Source of the DNA: an uncultured Campylobacter sp.
Lineage (GTDB): Bacteria > Campylobacterota > Campylobacteria > Campylobacterales > Campylobacteraceae
Length of the DNA stretch: 13,790 bases
Direction of reading: 5' to 3'
Assembly: GCF_938017775.1 (NCBI RefSeq)
Contig: NZ_CALIIU010000066.1
Location: forward strand, 1 to 13,790
Shown here piece after piece: positions 7,725 through 13,790 of this stretch (the stretch's first letter is position 1; each line of letters begins with the position of its first letter). Under the pieces are notes generated by a model. It worked only from the letters and a program-made list of their open reading frames with translations, did not search any database and was not told where the DNA came from. The translations under genes were made by a program, and so were the position numbers.

Positions 7725-9173
7725 ATGAAAGATTTGGCTTTACTTACCGATTTTTATCAGCTTAGCATGATGCAGGGCTATTTTTTTACAAAGCCCGATC
7801 AGACGGCGGTTTTTGACGTTTTTTATCGCAAAAACCCAAGCGGCGGCGGTTACGCGATATTTTGCGGCTTAAACGAGGTTGTGGATTATATCGAAAACTT
7901 AAAATTTAGCGACGACGACATCGCATATCTAAAAAGTCTAAATTTCTTTAAGCCTGAATTTTTGGAATTTCTAAGAGGCTTTAAATTTAGCGGCGAAATT
8001 TACGCCATGGATGAGGGGCAGATCGTATTTCCGCACGAGCCGCTAATTCGCGTCAAGGCAAATATTATGGAGGCGCAGCTCATCGAGACTGCGATCCTAA
8101 ATACTATAAATTTTCAAACCCTAGTCGCTACAAAAAGCTCGCGTATAAACTTTAGCGCTAAGGGTGATTCGGTGATGGAGTTTGGCTTGCGCCGCGCTCA
8201 GGGGCAAAGCGCCGGTATCTACGGCGCAAAGGCTGCGATTATAGGCGGTTGCAGCGCTACGTCGAACGTGCTTGCCGCAAAGAAATTCGGCGTGCCCGCG
8301 ATCGGCACTCACTCGCACTCGTGGATTCAGAGCTTTGATAGCGAGCTGGAGGCGTTTCGCGCCTACGCTAAAATTTATCCGAACAGCACGCTTTTGCTCG
8401 TCGATACCTACGATACTCTCGGAAGCGGCGTGCCGAATGCGATCAAGGTTTTTGAGGAGCTGCATGCGAGCGGTCATAAGCCGCTTGGAATCCGCATCGA
8501 TTCGGGCGATCTAGAGTATCTGACCAAGCAGGCGCGTAAGATGCTCGATGCCGCGGGCTTTAATAACGCAAAGATCACCGCGTCGAATGATCTAGACGAA
8601 TACGCGATCGATCAGCTCAAGCTTTTCGACGCTAAAATCGATAGCTGGGGGATCGGCACGAGGCTTATTACGGGCGGAGATAGTTCGAGTCTAGGCGGTG
8701 TGTATAAGCTAAGCGGTATCGAAAAAGATGGCAAAATCGTGGCTAAGATCAAAATTTCAAACGATCCGCGCAAGATCAATAATCCCGGCTACAAACAGGT
8801 CTTTAGGCTCTACGACAAAGACAACGGCATGGCGCTTGCCGATCTGATCACGCTTGACGGCGAGAGCATAGATGAGAGTGCGCCGCTTGAAATTTTTCAC
8901 CCGCTTTACACCTACAAGCGTAAAATTTTAACGAATTTCAGCGCGCATAAGCTCTTACGTCCCGTTTTCAAGGAGGGCAAATTCGTAGGTGTGCGCCGCA
9001 CGGTAAGCGAGATCGCGCGTTTTAGTAAGGAGCAGAAGAGTAAATTTTGGCTTGAGCACCTTCGCAACGTCCATCCGCAGAGCTACAAAGTGGATCTCTC
9101 TCAAAAGCTTTGGGATATCCGAAAAGCACTCATCAACGAGTGTAACCTAAATTTAAAGGAAAAATATGTTTAA
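7725..9173 (+). CDS. pncB: Nicotinate phosphoribosyltransferase
   Basis: It makes nicotinate mononucleotide from nicotinic acid and PRPP with ATP use, the entry step of the Preiss-Handler NAD salvage route. The 482-residue protein shows the family landmarks in order: LTDFYQLSMMQGYF at 7-20, FGLRRAQG at 153-160, GTHSHSW at 194-200 (holding the histidine region that is phosphorylated in the family), RIDSGDL at 257-263, and the phosphate-binding block GIGTRLITGGDSSSLGGVYK at about 312. The length matches the longer Gram-positive-like PncB class rather than the 400-residue E. coli form. AAGAGG upstream is a modest ribosome binding site. The gene begins 44 bases after the malic enzyme stop with no convincing terminator between them, so it probably shares that transcript. 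Its 3' end overlaps the lipoprotein gene by 8 bases. Confidence 0.94.
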   Translation: MKDLALLTDFYQLSMMQGYFFTKPDQTAVFDVFYRKNPSGGGYAIFCGLNEVVDYIENLKFSDDDIAYLKSLNFFKPEFLEFLRGFKFSGEIYAMDEGQIVFPHEPLIRVKANIMEAQLIETAILNTINFQTLVATKSSRINFSAKGDSVMEFGLRRAQGQSAGIYGAKAAIIGGCSATSNVLAAKKFGVPAIGTHSHSWIQSFDSELEAFRAYAKIYPNSTLLLVDTYDTLGSGVPNAIKVFEELHASGHKPLGIRIDSGDLEYLTKQARKMLDAAGFNNAKITASNDLDEYAIDQLKLFDAKIDSWGIGTRLITGGDSSSLGGVYKLSGIEKDGKIVAKIKISNDPRKINNPGYKQVFRLYDKDNGMALADLITLDGESIDESAPLEIFHPLYTYKRKILTNFSAHKLLRPVFKEGKFVGVRRTVSEIARFSKEQKSKFWLEHLRNVHPQSYKVDLSQKLWDIRKALINECNLNLKEKYV

Positions 9174-9537
9174 AGTTCTATCGTGCGCCGCTTTGGCGTT
9201 AGTTTTGCTAGGATGCGGTTCAAACCAGCTCCGCCAATCCCCGGACAGCGCTATGAATAAGCAAGCACAGAGCGAAAAAACCATAACTCAAGAGAACGCA
9301 AAGACCTTCTATTTCGTCGATGATAAGGGCAAAAAACTATCGCTTAGCTCAAACGACGATTTTAATACCGCCGTGCTAGAGGACGATAGCGGCAAAAGCT
9401 ACAACCTCAAGCGCGAGCGTGCCGCAGACGGCATCTATATGGAGAACAAAGACGGAGTGAGCATCCACTTCAAAAAAGGTGAGGGCATAGTGGAGTTTAT
9501 TAAATACAAATCCATCCCGATCACCGAGGTCAAATAA
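9166..9537 (+). CDS. Small lipoprotein with an MliC-like (lysozyme inhibitor) domain
   Basis: The 123-residue protein starts with a lipoprotein signal peptide ending in the lipobox LLGC, with the lipidated cysteine at 17. It would sit on the periplasmic side of a membrane. A polar linker runs to about residue 46. Residues 47-112 fit the MliC pattern of C-type lysozyme inhibitors: YFVDDKGKKL, then TAVLEDDSGKSYNL, then ADGIY in the place of SGxxY, and FKKG in the place of the usual TKG loop. The key serine is replaced by Asp88, while Lys104-Gly105 remain, and the usual cysteine pair is absent. Inhibition of lysozyme is therefore uncertain and the family call is inference by eye. The start overlaps pncB by 8 bases and has AAAGGA five bases upstream, so it is translated from the pncB message. 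Confidence 0.8.
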   Translation: MFKVLSCAALALVLLGCGSNQLRQSPDSAMNKQAQSEKTITQENAKTFYFVDDKGKKLSLSSNDDFNTAVLEDDSGKSYNLKRERAADGIYMENKDGVSIHFKKGEGIVEFIKYKSIPITEVK

Positions 9538-9551
9538 ACTTTAAAATTTTT

Positions 9552-9584
9552 GGTTAAATTCCGATTTAGCGCCGGAATTTAACC
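9552..9584 (+). terminator. Perfect 12-bp hairpin, terminator of the gltX-lipoprotein unit
   Basis: GGTTAAATTCCG at 9552-9563 pairs perfectly with CGGAATTTAACC at 9573-9584 around a 9-base loop. It begins 14 bases after the lipoprotein stop codon and is followed by TCTTTT. The short T run makes it a plausible but not textbook terminator. mqnA starts only 30 bases further on, so either some transcription reads through or a promoter for mqnA overlaps the hairpin. Confidence 0.6.
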
Positions 9585-9614
9585 TCTTTTCCTGCGCTAA
9601 ATTCGGAGAAAGTC

Positions 9615-10307
9615 ATGTTATTAGGCAAAATTGATTATCTAAATTTGCTCCCATTTCACGTATTTTTAAAATCACTTCCGCTGCCGTCTTATGTTAAAAA
9701 ATCGATAGAATTTAAAAAAGGGGTGCCGAGCAAGCTCTGCGCCGATCTTTATTATAGGCGTATAGATGCCGCGGTGATCTCGAGCATCGAAAGCCGCCGC
9801 TCAAAATACCGCAGGCTGCCTCTTGGAATCGTCGCAAAGCGCGAAGTGCTAAGCGTGCTCGTGCGCAAAAACTCGGCGCCCAGGCTCGATCCCGCGTCGA
9901 TGAGCTCAAATATGCTAGCTCGCGTGCTGGATCTTAGCGGCGAGGTGCTAATCGGCGATAATGCTCTAAAGGCGCTGCTTTCGCAGGGCAAGGATAAATT
10001 CTACGATTTGGGCGAAATTTGGCAGCAGCGCACGGGCTTGCCCTTTGTTTTTGGGCGGCTGTGCTGCGTGAAAAACGATAAGGCTTACTCGCGCCTGGCG
10101 ACGAAATTTTTACGATCGCGCATTAAAATTCCAAGATATATCCTGCAAAGCTACGCCTTTTCGCGTGACATAAAAGAGCGTGAAATTTTAAATTATCTGA
10201 AATTTATAGGCTATGAGATCGGCGTTCGCGAGGAGCTGGCGCTGAAAAAATTTATCGCTAAAGCCAAAAAATTAAAATTTAATCCGGTTCAAAAGGAGGA
10301 ACTATGA
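9615..10307 (+). CDS. mqnA: Chorismate dehydratase of the futalosine menaquinone pathway
   Basis: MqnA removes water from chorismate to give 3-enolpyruvoylbenzoate, the first step of the futalosine route to menaquinone, the respiratory quinone of Campylobacter. The 230-residue protein has the periplasmic-binding-protein-like fold of the MqnA/MqnD family without a signal peptide. The N-terminal KIDYLNLLPF block is the family hallmark, the segment AAVISSIES at about 53-61 is the typical ligand loop, and LIGDNALKAL at about 112-121 follows as expected. It is shorter than the roughly 280-residue enzymes of Deinococcus and Streptomyces, which is usual for epsilonproteobacteria. The ATG at 9615 is preceded by GGAGAA. 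The gene overlaps gdhA by four bases. No clear promoter of its own is visible. Confidence 0.85.
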   Translation: MLLGKIDYLNLLPFHVFLKSLPLPSYVKKSIEFKKGVPSKLCADLYYRRIDAAVISSIESRRSKYRRLPLGIVAKREVLSVLVRKNSAPRLDPASMSSNMLARVLDLSGEVLIGDNALKALLSQGKDKFYDLGEIWQQRTGLPFVFGRLCCVKNDKAYSRLATKFLRSRIKIPRYILQSYAFSRDIKEREILNYLKFIGYEIGVREELALKKFIAKAKKLKFNPVQKEEL

Positions 10308-11662
10308 AATCTTACATCGACGGCTTGCTGCTAAATTTAAAGCGCGCCAATCCCGGTCAGGAGGTCTTTATCCAGGCATCGACCGAGATTTTATACTCGC
10401 TCATACCGCTTCTAAAGCGCGATGAACGATACGTGAAAAATAAAATTTTAGAGCGTATTTTGGCGCCCGAGCGCACGATGATGTTTCGCGTCGTCTATAT
10501 GAGCGACGGCGGCGAGCCCTGCGTGCATACGGGATACCGCATAGAGTTCAACTCCGCTCTGGGCCCTTACAAAGGCGGTCTGCGCTTTCATCCGAGTGTA
10601 AATTTGGGCGTTTTAAAATTTTTAGGGTTTGAGCAAATTTTTAAAAATTCCCTCACGGGCCTTAATATCGGCGGCGCAAAAGGCGGCGCAAATTTCGATC
10701 CCAAGGGCAAGAGCGACGGCGAAATTATGAGATTTTGTCAAGCTTTTATGTTAGAACTTCACCGCCTAATCAGCTCCAATACCGACGTGCCTGCGGGCGA
10801 CATCGGCGTGGGCGGTCGCGAGATCGGCTATATGTACGGCGCGTATAAAAAGCTCACCCGCAGATTCGACGGCGCGCTTACGGGCAAGGGACTAAGCTGG
10901 GGCGGTAGTCTTGCGCGCACCGAGGCTACGGGCTACGGCTCCGTGTATTTTGCAAACGAGATGCTCGCTACCAGGGGCGATTCGCTGCACGGCAAAATTT
11001 GCACGATCTCGGGCGCCGGCAACGTCGCGATCTACACCGCCGAAAAGCTCTATCAGATGCAGGCTAAGCCCGTTACAGTAAGCGATTCTACGGGCTTTAT
11101 CTATGATGCTGAGGGAATCGACGTGGCGCTTCTTAAAAAACTAAAAGAGCAGCTGCGCGTAGGGCTTTGCGAATATATTAAAGAGCGCCCTAACGCAAAA
11201 TTTATCCCAGTTAGCGCCTATCCCGCAGGCCGCAACGGCGTGTGGAGCGTGCCGTGCGATGCGGCATTTCCGAGCGCTACGCAAAACGAGCTTAATCTGC
11301 AAGACGTAAAGACTCTCTATGCCAACGGATGTCGCATGGTTTGCGAGGGCGCGAATATGCCAAGCACGCTTGAGGCGATCGATTTTATGCTCGCGCAAAA
11401 GGACCTTCTTTTCGGTCCTGCGAAAGCGGCGAATGCGGGCGGCGTGGCTACGAGCGGGCTTGAGATGGCGCAAAACGCGCAGATGGCGTCGTGGAGCTTC
11501 GAGGAGGTCGATGGCAAGCTGCGCGAGATCATGCGTCACATATTTCGCACCAGCTATGATACCTCGAAGGAATTCGGTGCGGAGGGTAATCTCGTACTGG
11601 GCTCGAATATCGCGGGCTTTCGCCGCGTAGCCGACGCGATGCTGGATCAAGGGCTGGTTTAG
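10304..11662 (+). CDS. gdhA: NADP-type glutamate dehydrogenase
   Basis: This cytoplasmic hexameric enzyme makes glutamate from 2-oxoglutarate and ammonia. The 452 residues match the bacterial 450-residue class. Substrate and catalytic residues are present: K90 in GPYKGGLRFHP, K126 in GGAKGGANFDPKG, and D166 in PAGDIGVGGREIG. GGSLARTEATGYG opens the cofactor domain, SGAGNVA at 236-242 is the dinucleotide loop, and CEGANMPST plus AANAGGV are the late signatures. Length and family resemblance suggest NADPH use; the specificity is inferred. The start codon overlaps the mqnA stop as ATGA, and a full AAGGAGG Shine-Dalgarno at 10293-10299 precedes it, so strong coupled translation is expected. Many C. 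jejuni-group genomes are thought to assimilate ammonia by glutamine synthetase/GOGAT alone, so the gene is informative for species placement. Confidence 0.96.
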   Translation: MKSYIDGLLLNLKRANPGQEVFIQASTEILYSLIPLLKRDERYVKNKILERILAPERTMMFRVVYMSDGGEPCVHTGYRIEFNSALGPYKGGLRFHPSVNLGVLKFLGFEQIFKNSLTGLNIGGAKGGANFDPKGKSDGEIMRFCQAFMLELHRLISSNTDVPAGDIGVGGREIGYMYGAYKKLTRRFDGALTGKGLSWGGSLARTEATGYGSVYFANEMLATRGDSLHGKICTISGAGNVAIYTAEKLYQMQAKPVTVSDSTGFIYDAEGIDVALLKKLKEQLRVGLCEYIKERPNAKFIPVSAYPAGRNGVWSVPCDAAFPSATQNELNLQDVKTLYANGCRMVCEGANMPSTLEAIDFMLAQKDLLFGPAKAANAGGVATSGLEMAQNAQMASWSFEEVDGKLREIMRHIFRTSYDTSKEFGAEGNLVLGSNIAGFRRVADAMLDQGLV

Positions 11663-12059
11663 GCCTGCTTATCGCGCCCAAAGTCGCAGCTCGCTTTTAA
11701 ATTTAAACTCTTTAAATTTACGGCGAGCCTTTGAACTGCAGCGGGTTTGATAAAATTTTAATCGTTTACGCTGAGGATAGGATATGCGCGCTGCGTAAAT
11801 TTTAAATGACGCTCGATCGGGCGCGGTTTAAAATTTAAGTCGTCGCAACGTCGCTTTTAAATTAAACTGCAAGCGCGCAAAGCTCCCGCTGCCAAATTTT
11901 ATCTTTAAATTTTGCGGGTAAATTTAGCTTTGGAATTTGACGTTTAAAATTTAACTCGAAGCCGCTTTTAAATTTAGTCTAAAATTTTATCTCAGCTCGT
12001 CCACGCAGCGCGTAAATTTAAACCGAGCACGGGCTGAGCGTTTACCGCAGTTTGGCATA
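11663..12059. repeat. Non-coding stretch with imperfect direct repeats and dense TTTAAATTTA words
   Basis: No convincing gene lies in these 397 bases. Three related copies of a 20-27 base element occur in the same orientation, at 11683-11709, 11842-11868 and (shorter) 11961-11980. Their common core is CGCTTTTAAATTTAaact, and the first two share the flank GTCGCA. In between, self-complementary words of the types TTTAAATTTA, TAAAATTTTA and TTAAAATTTAA recur many times, separated by GC-rich spacers. The stretch is an unusually concentrated version of AT words that are scattered through the whole window. Confidence 0.5.
11690..11727 (+). terminator. Long AT-rich hairpin after gdhA
   Basis: CTCGC at 11690-11694 pairs with GCGAG at 11723-11727, and inside it TAAATTTAAA at 11698-11707 pairs perfectly with TTTAAATTTA at 11711-11720 around a CTC loop. 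It begins 28 bases after the gdhA stop. A T run does not follow the stem, so termination is inferred from position and structure only. The left arm also belongs to a direct repeat described separately. Confidence 0.4.
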
Positions 12060-12061
12060 AT
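12056..12061 (+). promoter_or_regulatory. Possible -10 box for the DUF4197 gene
   Basis: CATAAT at 12056-12061 lies about 29 bases before the preferred ATG at 12090 and after a moderately T-rich run. No -35 box is seen, as is common in Campylobacter. The call rests on this one hexamer and its position. Confidence 0.3.
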
Positions 12062-12089
12062 GGCGCAAATTTTATCCAAAGGTTGCAAT

Positions 12090-12821
12090 ATGAAAAAAAT
12101 TATGGTTTTACTCGCTGCTGCGTCGCTGTCGCTCGCGCATGCGGACGTAACGGATATCCTAAAGCAGGGCGCGGGCGTACTCGGTGCGACTCAGAGCGGA
12201 AACTACAAAGACCTGCTCACTTCCGCCACGAACCGCGCCGTAGCCGAGCTCACCAAGGGCTACATCCACAGCAAGACCGCTAAAATCGAGCTTCCTCCTT
12301 CGCTCAAAGCCGCTGCAAAGCTCGCGAAAAAGATGGGCGGCGATAAATGGGAGCGCGAGCTCGTCGTGAGTATGAACGATGCCGCTACCAAGGCGGTTAG
12401 CGGCGCAAGTAAGATATTTTTGCAAGATCTGAAATCTATGAGCGATGCCGACGTTAAAAAGCTCATCGGCGGCGGCGACACGGCGCTTAGCGAGTATTTG
12501 CAGAGCAAATCGGGCGCGAAGCTGCGGGCGGTTTTTAGACCGATCGTAAGCGATATGATGAGCAAAAACAGCTTCGCGACGGCGTATAACGGTCTAAATT
12601 CCTTCGCGCAAAGCAAGATTGCGGGCAATGAAGCGGTGCAAAATATCGCGCGCGGGCTGGGCGCGAGCGAGTATCTGCCTAAGCAGGGCGAGGATCTGAA
12701 CGATTACATCACGCAAAAGACGCTGGACGGGCTATTTGCAGTGATGAGAGAAAAAGAAAGCGCGCTTCGCAGCAGCGCCGTCGGCAAAGGTGCAGGGATT
12801 TTAGGTAAGGTGCTTAAATAA
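12090..12821 (+). CDS. Secreted DUF4197 family protein
   Basis: The protein has 243 residues from the ATG at 12090. An in-frame ATG at 12060 is rejected because it would place ten polar residues before the signal peptide and has no ribosome binding site, whereas AAAGG precedes 12090. The signal peptide (KK at 2-3, Ala/Leu core) should be cut after AHA at 19, leaving a periplasmic protein. The mature part shows the DUF4197 pattern: an N-terminal LKQGAGVLG-like segment, ELPPSLKAAAKLAKKMGG, MNDAATKAVSGASKIF, and then the KSMSDADVKKLIGGGDTALS block with Ser-Glu-Tyr-Leu after it. The family is helical and widespread in Proteobacteria; its function is not established. It stands alone between two long non-coding stretches. 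Codon use agrees with the core genes. Confidence 0.88.
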   Translation: MKKIMVLLAAASLSLAHADVTDILKQGAGVLGATQSGNYKDLLTSATNRAVAELTKGYIHSKTAKIELPPSLKAAAKLAKKMGGDKWERELVVSMNDAATKAVSGASKIFLQDLKSMSDADVKKLIGGGDTALSEYLQSKSGAKLRAVFRPIVSDMMSKNSFATAYNGLNSFAQSKIAGNEAVQNIARGLGASEYLPKQGEDLNDYITQKTLDGLFAVMREKESALRSSAVGKGAGILGKVLK

Positions 12822-12825
12822 AACT

Positions 12826-12857
12826 TGCGGCGAGGCTTTGGCGTAAATTCCGCCGCA
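12826..12857 (+). terminator. GC-rich inverted repeat after the DUF4197 gene
   Basis: TGCGGCG at 12826-12832 can pair with CGCCGCA at 12851-12857 over an 18-base loop, five bases after the stop codon. The position suits a terminator, but the loop is wide and no T run follows directly, so the call is weak. Confidence 0.3.
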
Positions 12858-12865
12858 TAGCTGCT

Positions 12866-12871
12866 TATAAT
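12866..12871 (+). promoter_or_regulatory. Orphan TATAAT box in a gene-free stretch
   Basis: A perfect TATAAT at 12866-12871 is followed by no protein gene on the same strand up to the window end. Transcription from about 12878 would run into the inverted repeat at 12915-12957. No -35 box is obvious, and a chance match is possible in this composition. Confidence 0.3.
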
Positions 12872-12914
12872 TGCTTTGTGCCGTAAGTTTGGGCAGTCTA
12901 AAGCTGCGCGCAAA

Positions 12915-12957
12915 GCGCCCTCTCGTGCAAGACAGCTGCTTGCACCAAAGCGGGCGC
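12915..12957. repeat. Nested inverted repeat, possible structured RNA or cruciform
   Basis: GTGCAAG at 12925-12931 pairs with CTTGCAC at 12939-12945 around a 7-base loop. Outside it GCGCCC at 12915-12920 pairs with GGGCGC at 12952-12957. The two stems stack with internal loops of 4 and 6 bases. It is GC-rich, unlike the AT palindromes common in this genome, and lies some 40 bases after a TATAAT box. Confidence 0.5.
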
Positions 12958-13022
12958 GCGGCGGAATTTAGAAGCTCGTTTGTCGCGCGCTTGGAGCCTG
13001 TTTGCTTTAGACGATAATCTTA

Positions 13023-13138
13023 ACGCGGAGTTTAGTCTGCGAAATTTGAAACTGTAAAATTTAGAAATTTAGCAAGACGCAAAGGATTTGAAATTTTAAA
13101 ATTTCACGCGGAGTTTTAGAATTTTACGCGGTGTTTAG
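13023..13138 (+). repeat. Three copies of a 13-base direct repeat around an AT palindrome
   Basis: ACGCGGAGTTTAG occurs at 13023-13035, with one extra T at 13106-13119, and with one change (A to T) at 13126-13138. A perfect 16-base palindrome, GAAATTTTAAAATTTC, lies at 13090-13105 directly before the second copy. Spacing is irregular (about 83 and 20 bases), so it is not a CRISPR array. It may be a protein binding cluster or degenerate duplication. The whole stretch from 12822 to 13295 holds no convincing gene. Confidence 0.45.
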
Positions 13139-13295
13139 GTTCGCGTATAGACAGCGTTTATATCTGAAATTTTACAAAGCGGCGAAGTATCGGGAAGTAG
13201 AGCGGTAACAGATAAGCGCGTAAAAGTAAAGCAAGAAAGTCGTCTTGTAAATTTCGCTTCTTTCATATCTCACTTTATGTTCCGCAAAAACCGGT

Positions 13296-13568
13296 TTACT
13301 CATTAGTCCTATTATTTTCCGATTCCATTTTTCTTAATTCTTTAAGCGCTCTATTATGGACATTGGCTTGCTTGCAAACTCTACCTTCAGCAGCAATATA
13401 TCTTACTAAATTTATATCATTTGTATCAATGGCTATCAATAATCTGCCCATAAGCCTTTCCTCTACAAAAAACGTATAATCACACTTTGCACACAAAGTA
13501 CTTTCATAAATTATAAATAATAACAAAACTACTACGGCGCAAATTATAAATTTTAATGCTTTAACCAT
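13296..13568 (-). CDS. Small membrane-anchored or secreted protein of unknown function
   Basis: This 90-residue protein begins with MVKALKF and a hydrophobic run at residues 5-20, which is either a signal peptide or a single N-terminal membrane anchor. A Cys-x2-Cys pair (CAKC at 26-29) follows at once and would lie outside the cytoplasm. Residues 44-63 (LIAIDTNDINLVRYIAAEG) resemble one ankyrin-type helix pair, too short for a firm call. The C-terminus is charged, with a third cysteine at about 65. The start is supported by AAGGAG just before the ATG at 13568. The gene is much AT-richer than the DUF4197 gene and its neighbours, so it was probably acquired. I recognise no named family. It is probably real, given the strong binding site and the orderly protein. 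Confidence 0.7.
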   Translation of the reverse strand: MVKALKFIICAVVVLLLFIIYESTLCAKCDYTFFVEERLMGRLLIAIDTNDINLVRYIAAEGRVCKQANVHNRALKELRKMESENNRTNE

Positions 13569-13624
13569 ATTTCTCCTTGTGTGTATTCTTGCCCGTATAT
13601 ATTGATAATGTCGATTGGCGAGGC

Positions 13625-13630
13625 ATTATA
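13625..13630 (-). promoter_or_regulatory. -10 box for the small secreted protein gene
   Basis: On the reverse strand TATAAT at 13630-13625 lies about 57 bases before the ATG at 13568, giving a leader of roughly 50 bases. It is preceded by AT-rich sequence without a clear -35 box. It overlaps the end of the possible upstream reading frame. Confidence 0.4.
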
Positions 13631-13789
13631 TCACTTCTTATTTTTAAATTTAAATCTCTTTCGCTTAATTTTTATAAAATTTTTCAGTTGCTTATCGGTA
13701 AAATTTAAAACCTCTTTTCGATTTTGTAAATTTACATAGGTGTGCCTTATATCGCAGCATTTATAAAAAATATATTTCCAATTTTTAAT
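13631..13789 (-). CDS. Possible C-terminal end of a further gene, partial
   Basis: On the reverse strand one frame is open from the right edge to a TGA at 13633-13631, giving 52 residues. The segment includes YKCCDIRHTYVNLQNRKEVL, followed by a lysine-rich tail. Such a mixed composition is more orderly than expected from random AT-rich DNA, but 52 open codons can occur by chance. If real, its gene lies mostly outside the window and precedes the 90-residue protein gene on the same strand. No family is recognised. Confidence 0.35.
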   Translation of the reverse strand: MKNWKYIFYKCCDIRHTYVNLQNRKEVLNFTDKQLKNFIKIKRKRFKFKNKK

Positions 13790-13790
13790 T

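Noticed and set aside
8121..8514. Frames on both strands inside pncB
   Set aside because: Both overlap the catalytic core of pncB and show no protein-like features.
11141..11650. A 169-residue reverse-strand frame inside gdhA
   Set aside because: It lies wholly opposite a well-conserved gene, has no recognisable motif and is rich in Arg, His and Ala, as expected for an antisense shadow of GC-rich codons.
13023..13138. CRISPR array
   Set aside because: Repeats are only 13-14 bases, spacing is irregular and there are no cas genes.

Overview
The window comes from an epsilonproteobacterium, almost certainly a Campylobacter. Three things point there: an abundance of short AAATTTTA-type words both within and between genes, the order SurA-like chaperone / gltX / malic enzyme that matches the neighbourhood known in C. 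jejuni, and a futalosine-pathway menaquinone gene (mqnA). The core genes are clearly GC-richer than those of C. jejuni. This suggests one of the oral, GC-richer species (C. gracilis, C. showae, C. rectus or C. curvus type), but the species is inferred only.

Left part (1-3601): the tail of a type I restriction-modification locus. The 3' end of an AAA/ABC-type ATPase gene enters from the left edge, followed 21 bases later by a complete hsdR. hsdM and hsdS would lie outside the window. The ATPase tail carries an ABC H-loop and an Arg-x3-Glu ... His pattern like the catalytic triad of the PrrC/RloC anticodon nucleases, and its place just before hsdR is the place of prrC in the E. coli prr locus. 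This is the most interesting element of the window. From 3602 to 4067 lies a boundary zone with one small doubtful reverse-strand ORF and a strong hairpin.

Middle part (4068-11662): ordinary core metabolism. A SurA-like periplasmic chaperone reads leftward, and from a shared divergent promoter region gltX reads rightward, followed at once by a malic enzyme, then pncB (NAD salvage) and a small lipoprotein overlapping the pncB end. A perfect 12-bp hairpin closes this unit. Next come mqnA (menaquinone synthesis from chorismate) and gdhA (NADP-type glutamate dehydrogenase), overlapping by ATGA.

Right part (11663-13790): lower coding density. A 397-base non-coding stretch full of palindromic TTTAAATTTA-type words and a 20-27 base imperfect direct repeat precedes a secreted DUF4197 protein. 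A second non-coding stretch of 474 bases holds a TATAAT box, a two-tier inverted repeat and a short repeat in three copies. At the right edge an AT-rich segment on the reverse strand carries a small secreted or membrane-anchored protein and possibly the end of another gene; its composition suggests acquired DNA.

No tRNA, rRNA, CRISPR array, insertion sequence or phase-variable homopolymer tract was seen.
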